This document shows positions 8,027-16,757 of a stretch of DNA of 64,000 nt, piece by piece; position 1 is the stretch's first letter; each line of letters starts with the position of its first letter. Origin of the DNA: Peptoniphilaceae bacterium (lineage in GTDB: Bacteria; Bacillota; Clostridia; Tissierellales; Peptoniphilaceae); NCBI GenBank assembly GCA_028726605.1, contig JAQYPV010000007.1:1-64000 (forward strand), in the 5' to 3' direction. The notes under the pieces were generated by a model, which searched no databases, was not told the DNA's origin, and saw only the letters and a program-made list of their open reading frames with translations. The position numbers were made by a program, and so were the translations under genes.

Positions 8027-8947
8027 ATGAAAAAGTCATTATTTGCAATTTTGTTGGCCTTCGTCTTCGTGTTGACGGCTTGCGGCAATGGGAACCAGGC
8101 GTCGACGGAAGCGGAAACGTCCGCTGCGGAAGAGACGACGACTGCCGCGTCGGAGAACGCGGATGCGCCGGAGACGAGCGCGGAAGCGAATGCAGAAGGC
8201 GCGGCGCTTTCGGAACCTGTGACGCTCAAGATCGGCGTGAGCCCGGTGCCGCACGGCGAGATCGTGGAAGCCGCCAAGGAGAACTTGGCCAAGCGCGGCG
8301 TGAACGTCGAGATCGTGACCTATGATGACTACGTTGTGCCGAACCAGGCGCTGGCGAGCGGAGACATCGACGTGAACTACTTCCAGCACGAGCCGTACTT
8401 CGAAGACTTCAAGAAGCAGAACAACCTGGATCTGAAGAAGCTGGGGACGGTGCACATCGAACCGATGGCCATTTTCTCGGCGACGGTGAAGGACCTCAAC
8501 GACGTGCCGGAAGGCGGCAAGGTGCTGATCCCGAACGATCCCACGAATGGAGCGCGTGCCCTGTTGCTTCTGGAAAAGCAGGGCCTCATCAAGCTGGATG
8601 ATCCCACCAATATCAGTGCGACGGAAGCGAACATCACTGAGAATCCGAAGAACTTGACCTTTGTCCCGCTGGAAGCGGCCATCGTGGGTCGGACCTATCA
8701 AGATGGCGACCTGGCGGTCATCAACTCCAACTACGCGTTGGAAGCGGGATTGAACCCAGTGACGGACTCGCTCGCCATTGAGGACAAGGACAGCCCGTAT
8801 GCGAACATCTTAGCCGTGCGCACGGGTGAGGAAAATGAAGAGAAGTTCAAGATCCTGTTGGAAGAGCTCAATTCGGATACGGTGAAGAAGTTCATCGAAG
8901 ACAAGTATCAGGGCGCGGTCATTCCGGCGTTCTCGAACGCACAGTAA
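8027..8947 (+). CDS. metQ: Methionine-binding lipoprotein (MetQ/NlpA family)
   Basis: This is the extracellular substrate-binding subunit. A short signal peptide ends in the lipobox LTAC with Cys19 as the lipidated residue. A Thr/Ala/Glu-rich linker (about 22-62) precedes the NlpA domain, which begins VTLKIGVSPVPHGEI. The track start 7979 adds 16 residues without an RBS; ATG 8027 follows GAGGAGAGAGAA and begins a proper signal peptide. The 306-residue length includes the longer-than-usual linker. Third gene of the T-box-controlled operon and followed by a terminator hairpin. Confidence 0.92.
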   Translation: MKKSLFAILLAFVFVLTACGNGNQASTEAETSAAEETTTAASENADAPETSAEANAEGAALSEPVTLKIGVSPVPHGEIVEAAKENLAKRGVNVEIVTYDDYVVPNQALASGDIDVNYFQHEPYFEDFKKQNNLDLKKLGTVHIEPMAIFSATVKDLNDVPEGGKVLIPNDPTNGARALLLLEKQGLIKLDDPTNISATEANITENPKNLTFVPLEAAIVGRTYQDGDLAVINSNYALEAGLNPVTDSLAIEDKDSPYANILAVRTGEENEEKFKILLEELNSDTVKKFIEDKYQGAVIPAFSNAQ

Positions 8948-8962
8948 AGCAGAGTAAGGACA

Positions 8963-9000
8963 GACAAAACCGAGGGCGTCCACGTCCTCGGTTTTGTCCG
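8963..9000 (+). terminator. Terminator hairpin after metQ
   Basis: GACAAAACCGAGG and CCTCGGTTTTGTC form a 13-bp stem with a 10-nt loop. The T-run lies inside the 3' arm and continues as CCGTTTTG, so termination is likely but not ideal. The 180 bases from here to the next gene hold only a 34-codon frame without an RBS. Confidence 0.65.
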
Positions 9001-9180
9001 TTTTGTGGATGTGTTGCGCACTCTGTCCGGGTGTTGAATGCGAGACCATCACGTGGCGGGATCTGCAGCGCTTCGTCACCGAAGGGGGGGCGAGCATCAT
9101 TTTAGCGGAGTGAATCATTTACTTTGTGAAGTGAAAGCATCAGGTCTCGGCTCGGGGAAAAAAGGGGAAAAGGGGGAGAG

Positions 9181-9831
9181 ATGGAAAAGATTGCAGTGAT
9201 GGCAGGGACGCCGGTCGACTCAGCGCTTGGCGTGGCTCTGGTGCAGCGTGAAGGATTTGACGCGCTAGCGCTGGCGGTCTCCCAGAATCCACAAGAGCAG
9301 ACGCGCTTTCAACTCTTAGACGCTGAGGCAAAGAAGAAGACGCTCCGCTCGATTTTGGAGCCGGCGCGCGCACAGAGCATCTCTCGCGTGCTCGTCTACT
9401 GTAATTCGCTCAGCGCTTCAGCAGACTTTAGCGTCTTGCAGCAAGAAACTGGTATGGATTTTTGTACGCCCTTTGACGCCTATCGGTCCATTGCTCCACA
9501 GTTTGCGCGTCTGGGCGTGCTTGCGGCAAATGCGCAGGGCGCCGCTGGCGTGGAGCGCGTGCTCGTGGACGCCAATCCCGATTTGCGCGTCGTCTCCGTT
9601 GGAAATTTGCAATGGGTGGAGGCCATCGAAGCCGGCGAAGCGCCGGAGGAGATCGTCGTTCGTCACGGATTTCCCGCGGTTTGTGATCTCATGCGAGAGA
9701 GCGCGTGCCAAGGCGTCGTCCTCGGCTGCACGCACTTTCCCGTGTTGGAAGACGCCCTCTCCAATCGGCTGGAGCTTCCCCTGTTTCAACCTGATGATTA
9801 CTTCCGCGCGTGGCTGCGATCGGGGGATTAA
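9181..9831 (+). CDS. Aspartate/glutamate racemase family protein
   Basis: The 216-residue protein has both signature cysteines of the Asp/Glu racemase superfamily: VYCNSLSAS near residue 76 and VLGCTHFPVL near 182, the latter being the typical GCTH(F/Y)P block. The family covers glutamate racemase, aspartate racemase and hydantoin racemase. At 216 residues it is shorter than MurI (about 260), and the N-terminus lacks the MurI GVFDSGxGG motif, so I do not call it murI. It stands alone with an AGGGGGAGAG RBS. Confidence 0.72.
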   Translation: MEKIAVMAGTPVDSALGVALVQREGFDALALAVSQNPQEQTRFQLLDAEAKKKTLRSILEPARAQSISRVLVYCNSLSASADFSVLQQETGMDFCTPFDAYRSIAPQFARLGVLAANAQGAAGVERVLVDANPDLRVVSVGNLQWVEAIEAGEAPEEIVVRHGFPAVCDLMRESACQGVVLGCTHFPVLEDALSNRLELPLFQPDDYFRAWLRSGD

Positions 9832-9886
9832 AAAGAGGCGCCGGTCGTCTTGCTTTACGGGGGAAAGGGGCTTTTCAAAAGACGTC

Positions 9887-10324
9887 TCAGAGATCTGACA
9901 GCGTGATCTGCTTCACGGGAATGTGGTTGCGCGCCAAGAGCTCAAGCGCGTAGTCGTCGATGCGGTAGCCCACTTCATAGTAGATTTCGCGAATACCGGC
10001 TTGAATCAAAGATTTGGTACAATTGAGACAAGGAAAATGCGTGACGTAGCAGGTACAACCATCAACGGAGATGCCGGCTTTGGCGCAGTACAACAGGGCG
10101 TTCATCTCGGCGTGAATCGTCGCGATGCAGTGCCCATCGCGCATGGTATGGCCGACTTCATCGCAATGGGGATTGCCGGCGATGGAGCCGTTGTATCCCG
10201 TTGCGACGATGCGATGCTCGTGGTTGACGAGGACGCAGCCGACGTAGGCGCGGTCACAGGTGCCGCGTTCGGCGACCGTTTTGGCCATTTCCATAAAATA
10301 GACGTTCCAACTCTTGCGTGTCAC
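9887..10324 (-). CDS. dCMP deaminase / ComEB family
   Basis: The 145-residue zinc enzyme deaminates dCMP to dUMP for thymidylate synthesis. The zinc and catalytic motif TIHAEMNALLYCAK and the second zinc motif FPCLNC are both present, along with the family opener RKSWNVYFMEMAK and the insert around DRAYVGCVLV. The track begins at ATG 10432, but the extra 36 residues are non-homologous; GTG 10324 follows GGAAAGGAGC and gives the normal N-terminus. In Bacilli the orthologue sits in the comE operon, but no competence genes are here. Confidence 0.85.
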   Translation of the reverse strand: MTRKSWNVYFMEMAKTVAERGTCDRAYVGCVLVNHEHRIVATGYNGSIAGNPHCDEVGHTMRDGHCIATIHAEMNALLYCAKAGISVDGCTCYVTHFPCLNCTKSLIQAGIREIYYEVGYRIDDYALELLARNHIPVKQITLSDL

Positions 10325-10422
10325 AGCGTGCTCCTTTCCATTTGTACGAGAGACCCGAGCGAACGAGTTTTCGGTCAGCGTTTTCTGTGGGTTCAGTTTA
10401 CCATTGCAGAAGGAGAAAAGAA

Positions 10423-11004
10423 ATGTCGCCAAAAGAAGAAAAAAAGCACATTCGAAAGGATCTTAAAAAGCGCCTTAAGGAAATGACCCCGCTCGAAAAG
10501 GCGCGGGCCGACGCTCGCATCGTGGCGCTCATCCGAAAGAGCGACGCCTATCAAAATGCGGCGAGCGTCTTTTGCTTTGTGAGCATGCCCGAAGAAGTCG
10601 ACACGCATCCGCTCCTGGATTCAATATTAAAGGAAGGAAAGACGCTGGTCGTGCCGCGTATTACGGGCCCCGGTCAAATGGATCTCGTGCCTTTAGAAAG
10701 ACTGGACGCCATGACGCCCGATCGCTTTGGGATTTTGGAACCGGCAGCGGATCTGCCGACGATTGAAAAAGACGCCATCGACTTGGCGATTGTGCCTTGC
10801 TTGGGGGCCACTCGCGATGGCCGACGGCTTGGACGCGGCGGCGGATTCTATGATCGCTTTTTGCGCGACTATAAGGGGGAGGCCCTCCTCGTCGTCTACG
10901 AGGCGATGCTTATCGAGGACGTTCCGATGGAGCCGTGGGACGTGGCATTGCCTCATGTGGTCACCGAAAAGGGCGTCTTTCCTCAATGCCCGGCCGCACG
11001 ATAA
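10423..11004 (+). CDS. 5-formyltetrahydrofolate cyclo-ligase
   Basis: The enzyme uses ATP to convert 5-formyl-THF into 5,10-methenyl-THF and so returns stored folate to one-carbon metabolism. The 193-residue protein has the basic N-terminal helix RKDLKKRLKEM, the folate/ATP segment SMPEEVDTHPLLD, and the family signature GRGGGFYDRFL near residue 145. The track start (10318) is too early; ATG 10423 follows AGAAGGAGAAAAG. Its 3' end overlaps the convergent queH by 22 bases. Confidence 0.88.
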   Translation: MSPKEEKKHIRKDLKKRLKEMTPLEKARADARIVALIRKSDAYQNAASVFCFVSMPEEVDTHPLLDSILKEGKTLVVPRITGPGQMDLVPLERLDAMTPDRFGILEPAADLPTIEKDAIDLAIVPCLGATRDGRRLGRGGGFYDRFLRDYKGEALLVVYEAMLIEDVPMEPWDVALPHVVTEKGVFPQCPAAR

Positions 11005-11603
11005 GAATACTGACAGCCGCAGTAATCCTGACGATACATGCCGAATTCTTTCGTCAACTCCACCGAACGCGTGAATCCGTTCTGCTTTTTGAAATCCGAA
11101 AACAGGTAGGGGATGCCGACTTCTGCGGCGACGCGCGCGCCGATGGTGTTGAGCAGCTGTGCGTTTTTATGGGGACTCAGGGAGAGCGTCGTCGTAAAGT
11201 AATCGAAATTGCCCGCTTTGGCCACGCGTCCCGCCTCGCGAAGACGCAGGTCGAAACAACGGGCGCAGCGACTGCCTCCCTCGGGCGCGGGTTCAAAGCC
11301 TTTCACCGCCGCGTCGTATTCTTCAGGGCGGTACGGGGCCTTCATGAAGTGAAGGCCGTTCGGGGCGTCGAGGCGTTCCAGTAGTTCGCGCTGTTCGCGT
11401 TCTCGAAATGCGTATTCTTCGGGCGGATAAATATTCGGATTGTAGTAGTAGACGGTGATGTCGAAGGCATCGCGAAGCCGTTCTAAAACCGCCGTACTGC
11501 ACGGTCCACAACAACTGTGTAAGAGCAGGCGCGGTTTCGGCCCATCCTCGGGAAAGGATTGAATAATTTCTTCCATTTTCTTCTGATAGTTGATGTGTTC
11601 CAT
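10983..11603 (-). CDS. queH: Epoxyqueuosine reductase QueH (DUF208)
   Basis: QueH reduces epoxyqueuosine in tRNA to queuosine, the last step of Q34 modification, using an iron-sulfur centre. The 206-residue protein has the adjacent-cysteine motif HSCCGPC near residue 32, the CARCFDLRL motif near 112, and a C-terminal YCGCQYS. These match the QueH/DUF208 pattern. No other queuosine genes are visible in the window, so the precursor may be salvaged or made elsewhere. It is convergent with, and overlaps, the cyclo-ligase gene. Confidence 0.88.
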   Translation of the reverse strand: MEHINYQKKMEEIIQSFPEDGPKPRLLLHSCCGPCSTAVLERLRDAFDITVYYYNPNIYPPEEYAFREREQRELLERLDAPNGLHFMKAPYRPEEYDAAVKGFEPAPEGGSRCARCFDLRLREAGRVAKAGNFDYFTTTLSLSPHKNAQLLNTIGARVAAEVGIPYLFSDFKKQNGFTRSVELTKEFGMYRQDYCGCQYSYRAAGH

Positions 11604-11719
11604 CAGGGCTCCTTCAAGTCTTTAAGTTGATTGGCCTATTCTATCATAAGAAATGTGTTGCACGATTCGATCAAAACGGCTATTCAGAATAAAAATAGTT
11701 TTATATCAATAAAATTCCA

Positions 11720-11748
11720 TTGACGCTCGGCATGGGGTTCGGTACACT
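11720..11748 (+). promoter_or_regulatory. Promoter of the lysC-asd-hom-thrC-thrB operon
   Basis: A -35 box TTGACG (11720-11725) and a -10 box TACACT (11743-11748) with a 17-base spacer lie 45 bases before the aspartokinase start. There is no room for a T-box or lysine riboswitch between this promoter and the gene. Confidence 0.72.
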
Positions 11749-11792
11749 GATATCGTTCATCGAAAGTACGTGAAGACCGGAAGGGGAACGCT

Positions 11793-13106
11793 ATGCACGT
11801 AGTCAAATTCGGCGGCAGTTCGTGTGCGGATGCCGAGCAGGTCTCTAAAATTCGCCAAATTGTACAAGACAACCCAGAGCGCACCGTCGTCGTGGTGTCG
11901 GCGCCGGGAAAACGCCATGCGCAGGATCATAAAGTAACGGACATGCTGTATTTAGCCCATCAACTGTTCTCCATTGGCATGGGCGGGGGCGAGGTCTTCA
12001 CCGCTGTAGGCATGCGATATGCCGAGATCATCGAAGGGCTGGGGCTTCAGTTTCCCCTTGAGGCGGAACTGGAACAGATTCGCGATGCGCTCTCCCACGG
12101 CGCGAGCGAAGATTACTGTGCGAGCCGCGGCGAGTATCTCTGCGCCAAAATCGTGGCTGAGGCCCTGAACTACCGTTTCGTGGACGCTTGGGACGTCATC
12201 GCCTTCAATGAAGATCGGACGTTGAACTATGACGAGACCGAAAAGCGCTGTCGGGAGAGGCTTACGGGCGAACGCGTGGTGGTCCCCGGCTTTTATGGCG
12301 CGATGCCGGACGGCGAAATCGTGACCTTTTCGCGCGGCGGTTCGGACATCACGGGTTCGGTCCTGGCGGCGGCCTTGAAAGCGGACCTTTACGAGAACTG
12401 GACGGACGTCTCGGGCTTTTTGGCGACAGATCCCGGCATCGTGCAAGATCCCAAGACCATTGACGTCATCACCTACGACGAACTGCACGAGCTCAGTTAC
12501 ATGGGCGCGAAAGTGTTGCACGAAGACGCCGTGTACCCCGCCCATCGCGCGGGAGTCCCCATCCAGATCAAGAACACGAATCATCCGGACGCGGCGGGGA
12601 CACGCATTGTTCTGAAACCGGAGGATGACACGCCCATCGTCACGGGCATTTCAGGCAAGAAAGGCTTCATGGCTGTGGAAGTCACGAAGCGCCATGGGGC
12701 AGGCGACACCGGCTTCTTGCGTCGCTTGATCTCGGTGTTCGAGGCGAACGACTGCGGCGTCGAACACATTCCCTCGTCCATCGACACGTTCTCCGTCTTA
12801 GTGCGTGAGGAACCCTTCCGCAGCAAACAGAAGAAAATTCTGGAAGAAATTGACATCTTCTCCGAGCCGGATTCCATTCGCGTCTCGGATCACATCGCCT
12901 TGCTCGCCGTGGTCGGCGAAGGCATGGCCGACCATCCCGGCGTGGCGGCACGCGTCTTCGCTGCCCTGGGACGCGAGGGCATCAGCATTAAAATGATCTT
13001 GCAGGGGGCAAGCGAACTCAACATCATCCTCTGCGTGGATGAGAAGGATTTTGAGCCGGCCGTGCGGGCCTTGTATCGGGAATTTTTTGAGGAGGAGTCG
13101 AAATGA
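11793..13106 (+). CDS. lysC: Aspartate kinase
   Basis: Aspartokinase phosphorylates L-aspartate to open the lysine/threonine/methionine pathway. The 437-residue protein begins with the kinase motif VVKFGGSSCAD, has TFSRGGSDITGS near residue 180 and ends with two ACT-type regulatory modules (from about 300; LLAVVGEGMADHPGVAARVF). The presence of ACT domains predicts feedback inhibition, and the operon context points to threonine or lysine plus threonine. The RBS is GGAAGGGGAA. It overlaps asd by four bases. Confidence 0.92.
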   Translation: MHVVKFGGSSCADAEQVSKIRQIVQDNPERTVVVVSAPGKRHAQDHKVTDMLYLAHQLFSIGMGGGEVFTAVGMRYAEIIEGLGLQFPLEAELEQIRDALSHGASEDYCASRGEYLCAKIVAEALNYRFVDAWDVIAFNEDRTLNYDETEKRCRERLTGERVVVPGFYGAMPDGEIVTFSRGGSDITGSVLAAALKADLYENWTDVSGFLATDPGIVQDPKTIDVITYDELHELSYMGAKVLHEDAVYPAHRAGVPIQIKNTNHPDAAGTRIVLKPEDDTPIVTGISGKKGFMAVEVTKRHGAGDTGFLRRLISVFEANDCGVEHIPSSIDTFSVLVREEPFRSKQKKILEEIDIFSEPDSIRVSDHIALLAVVGEGMADHPGVAARVFAALGREGISIKMILQGASELNIILCVDEKDFEPAVRALYREFFEEESK

Positions 13107-14119
13107 AAAAGCTTAATGTGGCCGTCGTGGGGGCAACGGGTCTCGTGGGATCGACTATGCTCAAAGTGCTGGAGGAACGGGAGTTTCCCGTGGCGCAGAT
13201 CTATGCGTTTGCCACGGCGCGATCGGCCGGCAAGACCGTGATGTTTCACGGCGCGCCTTGCGTGGTGGAAGAACTCACGGAGACGTCGTTTGTGGACCAC
13301 GACATCGATGTGGCGCTCTTGTCCGCTGGCGGTGGCACTAGCAAGGTCTATGCGCCCCTCGCGGCCGAGGCCGGCGTGACCGTCATCGACAACAGTTCGC
13401 AGTGGCGGCAGGTCGACGGCATTCCCTTAGTGGTGCCGGAGGTCAATCCCGAGGTCATCAAAGGCTATCGCGGCATCATCGCCAATCCGAACTGCTCCAC
13501 CATTCAGTGCATGCCGATTCTCAAGACGCTGCGCGACCGCTACGGCTTGAAGCGCATCGTCTACAGCACCTACCAGGCGGCGGCCGGCGCGGGCATGAAG
13601 GGCCTGCACGATTTGGAAGAGGGGACGACGACGACCTTCGACTATCCGCTACCGCTGAATGTCTTGCCGCGCATTGACGAATTCATGGAGGACGGCTCCA
13701 CAAAAGAAGAGTGGAAGATGGTGCAGGAGACGCGCAAGATCTTGGGCCTGCCGGACTTGGCCGTGACGGCGACGTGCGTGCGCGTTCCCGTGGACTTCGG
13801 GCATGGCGTGGCCATCAACGCGGAGCTTCAAGACGACTTCGATTTGGAGACGGTGCGCGCGGATTTGGAAGCGCAGGACGGCGTCATCGTCAAAGACGAT
13901 CCGAAGAACCATGTCTATCCCATCCCGCAGGACTGCAAATTCAACGACATGATCTACGTCGGGCGCATACGGCGGGACGCTTCGCAGCCCAACACGCTCA
14001 ACCTCTGGTGCGTGGCGGACAACATTCGCAAGGGTGCAGCCACGAATTCGGTGCAAATTGCCGAGAAGTGGCTGGAATACGCGGATGAGAGCTGGTTTGC
14101 CGACCGGGAGGAGGCGTGA
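13103..14119 (+). CDS. asd: Aspartate-semialdehyde dehydrogenase
   Basis: Asd reduces aspartyl phosphate to aspartate semialdehyde with NADPH. The 338-residue protein has the N-terminal nucleotide-binding motif VVGATGLVGSTML and the catalytic-cysteine segment ANPNCSTIQ near residue 131. An RVPVDFGHG segment follows, where many family members have RVPV..GH, with the active-site His. It is coupled to lysC by an ATGA overlap, and its stop overlaps the hom start as TGATG. Confidence 0.93.
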   Translation: MKKLNVAVVGATGLVGSTMLKVLEEREFPVAQIYAFATARSAGKTVMFHGAPCVVEELTETSFVDHDIDVALLSAGGGTSKVYAPLAAEAGVTVIDNSSQWRQVDGIPLVVPEVNPEVIKGYRGIIANPNCSTIQCMPILKTLRDRYGLKRIVYSTYQAAAGAGMKGLHDLEEGTTTTFDYPLPLNVLPRIDEFMEDGSTKEEWKMVQETRKILGLPDLAVTATCVRVPVDFGHGVAINAELQDDFDLETVRADLEAQDGVIVKDDPKNHVYPIPQDCKFNDMIYVGRIRRDASQPNTLNLWCVADNIRKGAATNSVQIAEKWLEYADESWFADREEA

Positions 14120-15318
14120 TGCGCATCGCACTGTTGGGCTATGGCACAGTCGGGCAGGGCGTGATGGCCCTCTATCAGGAGCGGTGCGAGGCGCTCAAAG
14201 CGGCTCTCGGTGAGGACATCACATTTGCCGGCATCGGCGTCCGCTCGCTCGACCGCCCGCGCAAAGTGCCAGCCGAGGCGGCGCTCTTTACGACGGACAC
14301 GCGCGCCCTGGCGCTGGATCCGTCGGTGGACGTCGTGGTCGAAGCCACGGGAAGTACGGGCGACATGGGCGATCTCTTGGAAGAGGCGCTGCGGGCGGGT
14401 AAATCCGTGGTGACGGCCAATAAAGCCCTCGTCGCGTCGCGTCTCGTCGCTCTGTCGCGCGCGGCCGAAGATGGCGGCGCATCGCTCTTATTTGAAGCGG
14501 CAGCCGGCGGGGCGATGCCGGTGGTGCGCGTCGTTCAGTCACAAGCAGCGGCTAACGCCGTCACCGGCATTCGCGGCATCTTAAACGGTTCGTCCAACTA
14601 CGTGCTCTCCGAACTCTCCAAAGCGCGAAATCGCGAAGAGGTCATGCGTGAAGCGCGGGAACTGGGCGTGCTGGAAGCGGACCCCACGGACGACCTCGAC
14701 GGCTATGATGCGAGAAATAAATTGACGATCTTGGCATCGTTGGCCTTGGGAGCGGCGGTGCGACCGGAGGATGTTTCGATGATCGGCATGCAGGGCATTA
14801 CGGATGAGGATCTGGCGTTCTTCGCTTTGCAGAGCAAAAAGGTGAAGCTCATCGCTGCGTTTTGCGATGAGCAGGCGTCAGAAGGGCGGCGCGTACAGCT
14901 CAGCGTTCAGCCGACGGCGCTTTCGGCGTTTTCGGACTTCGCCCACGTAGACGGGATTTTGAACGCCGCCGTTTTGGATTGCGATAAGGCAGGCGCGATG
15001 GCGCTCAAAGGCTTCGGCGGCGGCATGGAACCCACGGCTAACGCCATGTGGACGGACCTTCTGAGTTTGTCGACGAAGAGACCCTTTCGCGCCATGGAGG
15101 CCTTTGACGCGGCGCTCGTGGATCACAGTGACGTGCGAAAGTTCTACGTGCGGCCCACCGACGACGCACCGCTTCCACTGACGTCGGACGAATGGGAACG
15201 CGCCGAGAAACAGGGGCCGGAAGCGCCGGCGGGAGCCATCGAGATTCTCCTCACTGAAGAGCGTGCGGTACAACTGTGGCGCGCCGGCAATGTGGTTATT
15301 GCAGGAGGTCGGCCATGA
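14119..15318 (+). CDS. hom: Homoserine dehydrogenase
   Basis: Hom reduces aspartate semialdehyde to homoserine. The Rossmann motif LLGYGTVGQGV opens the 399-residue protein, and the catalytic domain shows ANKALVA (near 98), GILNGSSNYVLSEL and DPTDDLDGYDARNKL with the catalytic Asp/Lys pair. A C-terminal ACT-like domain of the usual E. coli-independent type appears shortened: only about 80 residues follow the catalytic domain. I start at ATG 14119, which overlaps the asd TGA, with GGGAGGAGG as RBS; the track's GTG is one codon earlier. Confidence 0.92.
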   Translation: MRIALLGYGTVGQGVMALYQERCEALKAALGEDITFAGIGVRSLDRPRKVPAEAALFTTDTRALALDPSVDVVVEATGSTGDMGDLLEEALRAGKSVVTANKALVASRLVALSRAAEDGGASLLFEAAAGGAMPVVRVVQSQAAANAVTGIRGILNGSSNYVLSELSKARNREEVMREARELGVLEADPTDDLDGYDARNKLTILASLALGAAVRPEDVSMIGMQGITDEDLAFFALQSKKVKLIAAFCDEQASEGRRVQLSVQPTALSAFSDFAHVDGILNAAVLDCDKAGAMALKGFGGGMEPTANAMWTDLLSLSTKRPFRAMEAFDAALVDHSDVRKFYVRPTDDAPLPLTSDEWERAEKQGPEAPAGAIEILLTEERAVQLWRAGNVVIAGGRP

Positions 15319-16757
15319 TCTATCATTCCACTCGAGATCTGTCGCTTGCGGCGACGGGGGCCGAGGCCATCGTGGCGGGCATTGCGCCGGACGGCGGTCT
15401 CTACGTTCCGGAGGTTTTGCCGAAAATCGACCGAAGCGCTTGGAGGGGCGCTTCATTTCAGGACATGGCGTGCGGTATCTTTCGGCTGTTCTTCGACGAA
15501 CTGGAAGACGATCTTCCGGGCATCGTGAAAGCGGCGTATGCCTCGTTTGACGATCCAGCCATTGCGCCCGTGCGGGTCGTGAACGAGCGCCTTGCGCTGT
15601 TGGAACTCTGGCATGGGCCGACGCTTGCGTTCAAGGACATCGCGTTACAAGCTCTGCCGCATCTCATGCAGGCGGCGCTCAAGGCGCTGGGTCGTCAGGA
15701 AAAAGTGCTCATCTTGACGGCTACGTCGGGGGATACGGGCAAGGCCGCGATGGCGGGCTTCGCCGACGTTAAAGACTCTGGCGTCATCGTCTACTATCCG
15801 GCGGACGGGGTGAGCGAGGCGCAGCGTCGCCAGATGCTGACGCACGGTGAGGACAACACGATTGCGCTGGGCGTGGAGGGCAATTTCGACGACTGTCAGG
15901 CCGGTGTGAAACGGCTGTTTGCGGACCGTGTATTGCAAGAGACGCTTGCTGCGAGGGGCATTCGGCTGTCATCGGCCAATTCCATCAACATCGGCCGTCT
16001 CGTCCCGCAAATTACGTATTACTTTACAGCCTATGAGGCGCTGGTGCGAAAGGGCGTTTTGGAGGACGGACAGCCCTTGGATCTGACCGTGCCGACGGGA
16101 AATTTTGGAGATTTTCTGGCGGGTGTCTATGCGAAGGAAATGGGACTGCCGCTGGGGCAGATGACGGTGGCGTCCAATGCCAATCACGTGTTGACGGATT
16201 TTGGCGAGACCGGCGTTTACGACGCCAACCGCCCGCTCGTGCTGACGGCGAGTCCTTCCATGGACATTCTGATCTCGAGTAATCTGGAGCGCTATCTCTT
16301 TTTACGTCTGGGCGATGCGGAGAAGGTGCGCGCGCTCATGACGGAGTTGCGCGAGACGGGCCGCTTCGCCCTGCAGAAGCTCGACGGCGTCCGCTGGGGA
16401 TGGGCTGATGAAACGGCGGTCTTTGCCACCATCCGGGATCTCTACGAGAGCGACCGGGTGACCATCGACCCGCATACGGCGGTGGCGGTGGATGTCGCGC
16501 GTCAGGTTTCGGACGGTTTCCAGCTCGTGCTTTCGACGGCGAGCGCGTACAAGTTCCCGAGAGAAGTGCTGACGGCGCTCGGGCGTGAGGTGCCGGAGAC
16601 GCTGGAAGCGCAGTGGGAGGCGCTTCAAGAGGCGTCGAAACTTCCCGTGCCGCAACCCATTCAGAAGTTGCGTTCGGCGCGTCCGCGGCTTGAGCATCGC
16701 GTGGCGGTGGACGCGATGCGCGAGAGCGTCCTTGAATTTGCCAAAGGAGTGTTTTGA
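15315..16757 (+). CDS. thrC: Threonine synthase
   Basis: ThrC converts O-phosphohomoserine to threonine with pyridoxal phosphate. The 480-residue protein starts MIYHSTRD, shows PDGGLYVPE near residue 26, the PLP-lysine motif HGPTLAFKDIALQ near 105 and TATSGDTGKAA near 140. This is the longer, E. coli-like class of threonine synthase. The track start adds 13 non-homologous residues; ATG 15315 overlaps the hom stop and follows GCAGGAGG. It is coupled to thrB by TGATG. Confidence 0.93.
   Translation: MIYHSTRDLSLAATGAEAIVAGIAPDGGLYVPEVLPKIDRSAWRGASFQDMACGIFRLFFDELEDDLPGIVKAAYASFDDPAIAPVRVVNERLALLELWHGPTLAFKDIALQALPHLMQAALKALGRQEKVLILTATSGDTGKAAMAGFADVKDSGVIVYYPADGVSEAQRRQMLTHGEDNTIALGVEGNFDDCQAGVKRLFADRVLQETLAARGIRLSSANSINIGRLVPQITYYFTAYEALVRKGVLEDGQPLDLTVPTGNFGDFLAGVYAKEMGLPLGQMTVASNANHVLTDFGETGVYDANRPLVLTASPSMDILISSNLERYLFLRLGDAEKVRALMTELRETGRFALQKLDGVRWGWADETAVFATIRDLYESDRVTIDPHTAVAVDVARQVSDGFQLVLSTASAYKFPREVLTALGREVPETLEAQWEALQEASKLPVPQPIQKLRSARPRLEHRVAVDAMRESVLEFAKGVF

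Noticed and set aside
9009-9113. 34-codon frame with cysteine-rich start after the metQ terminator
   Set aside because: No RBS, it directly follows a hairpin, and there is no recognisable family; it could be a gene tail relic but this is not supported.
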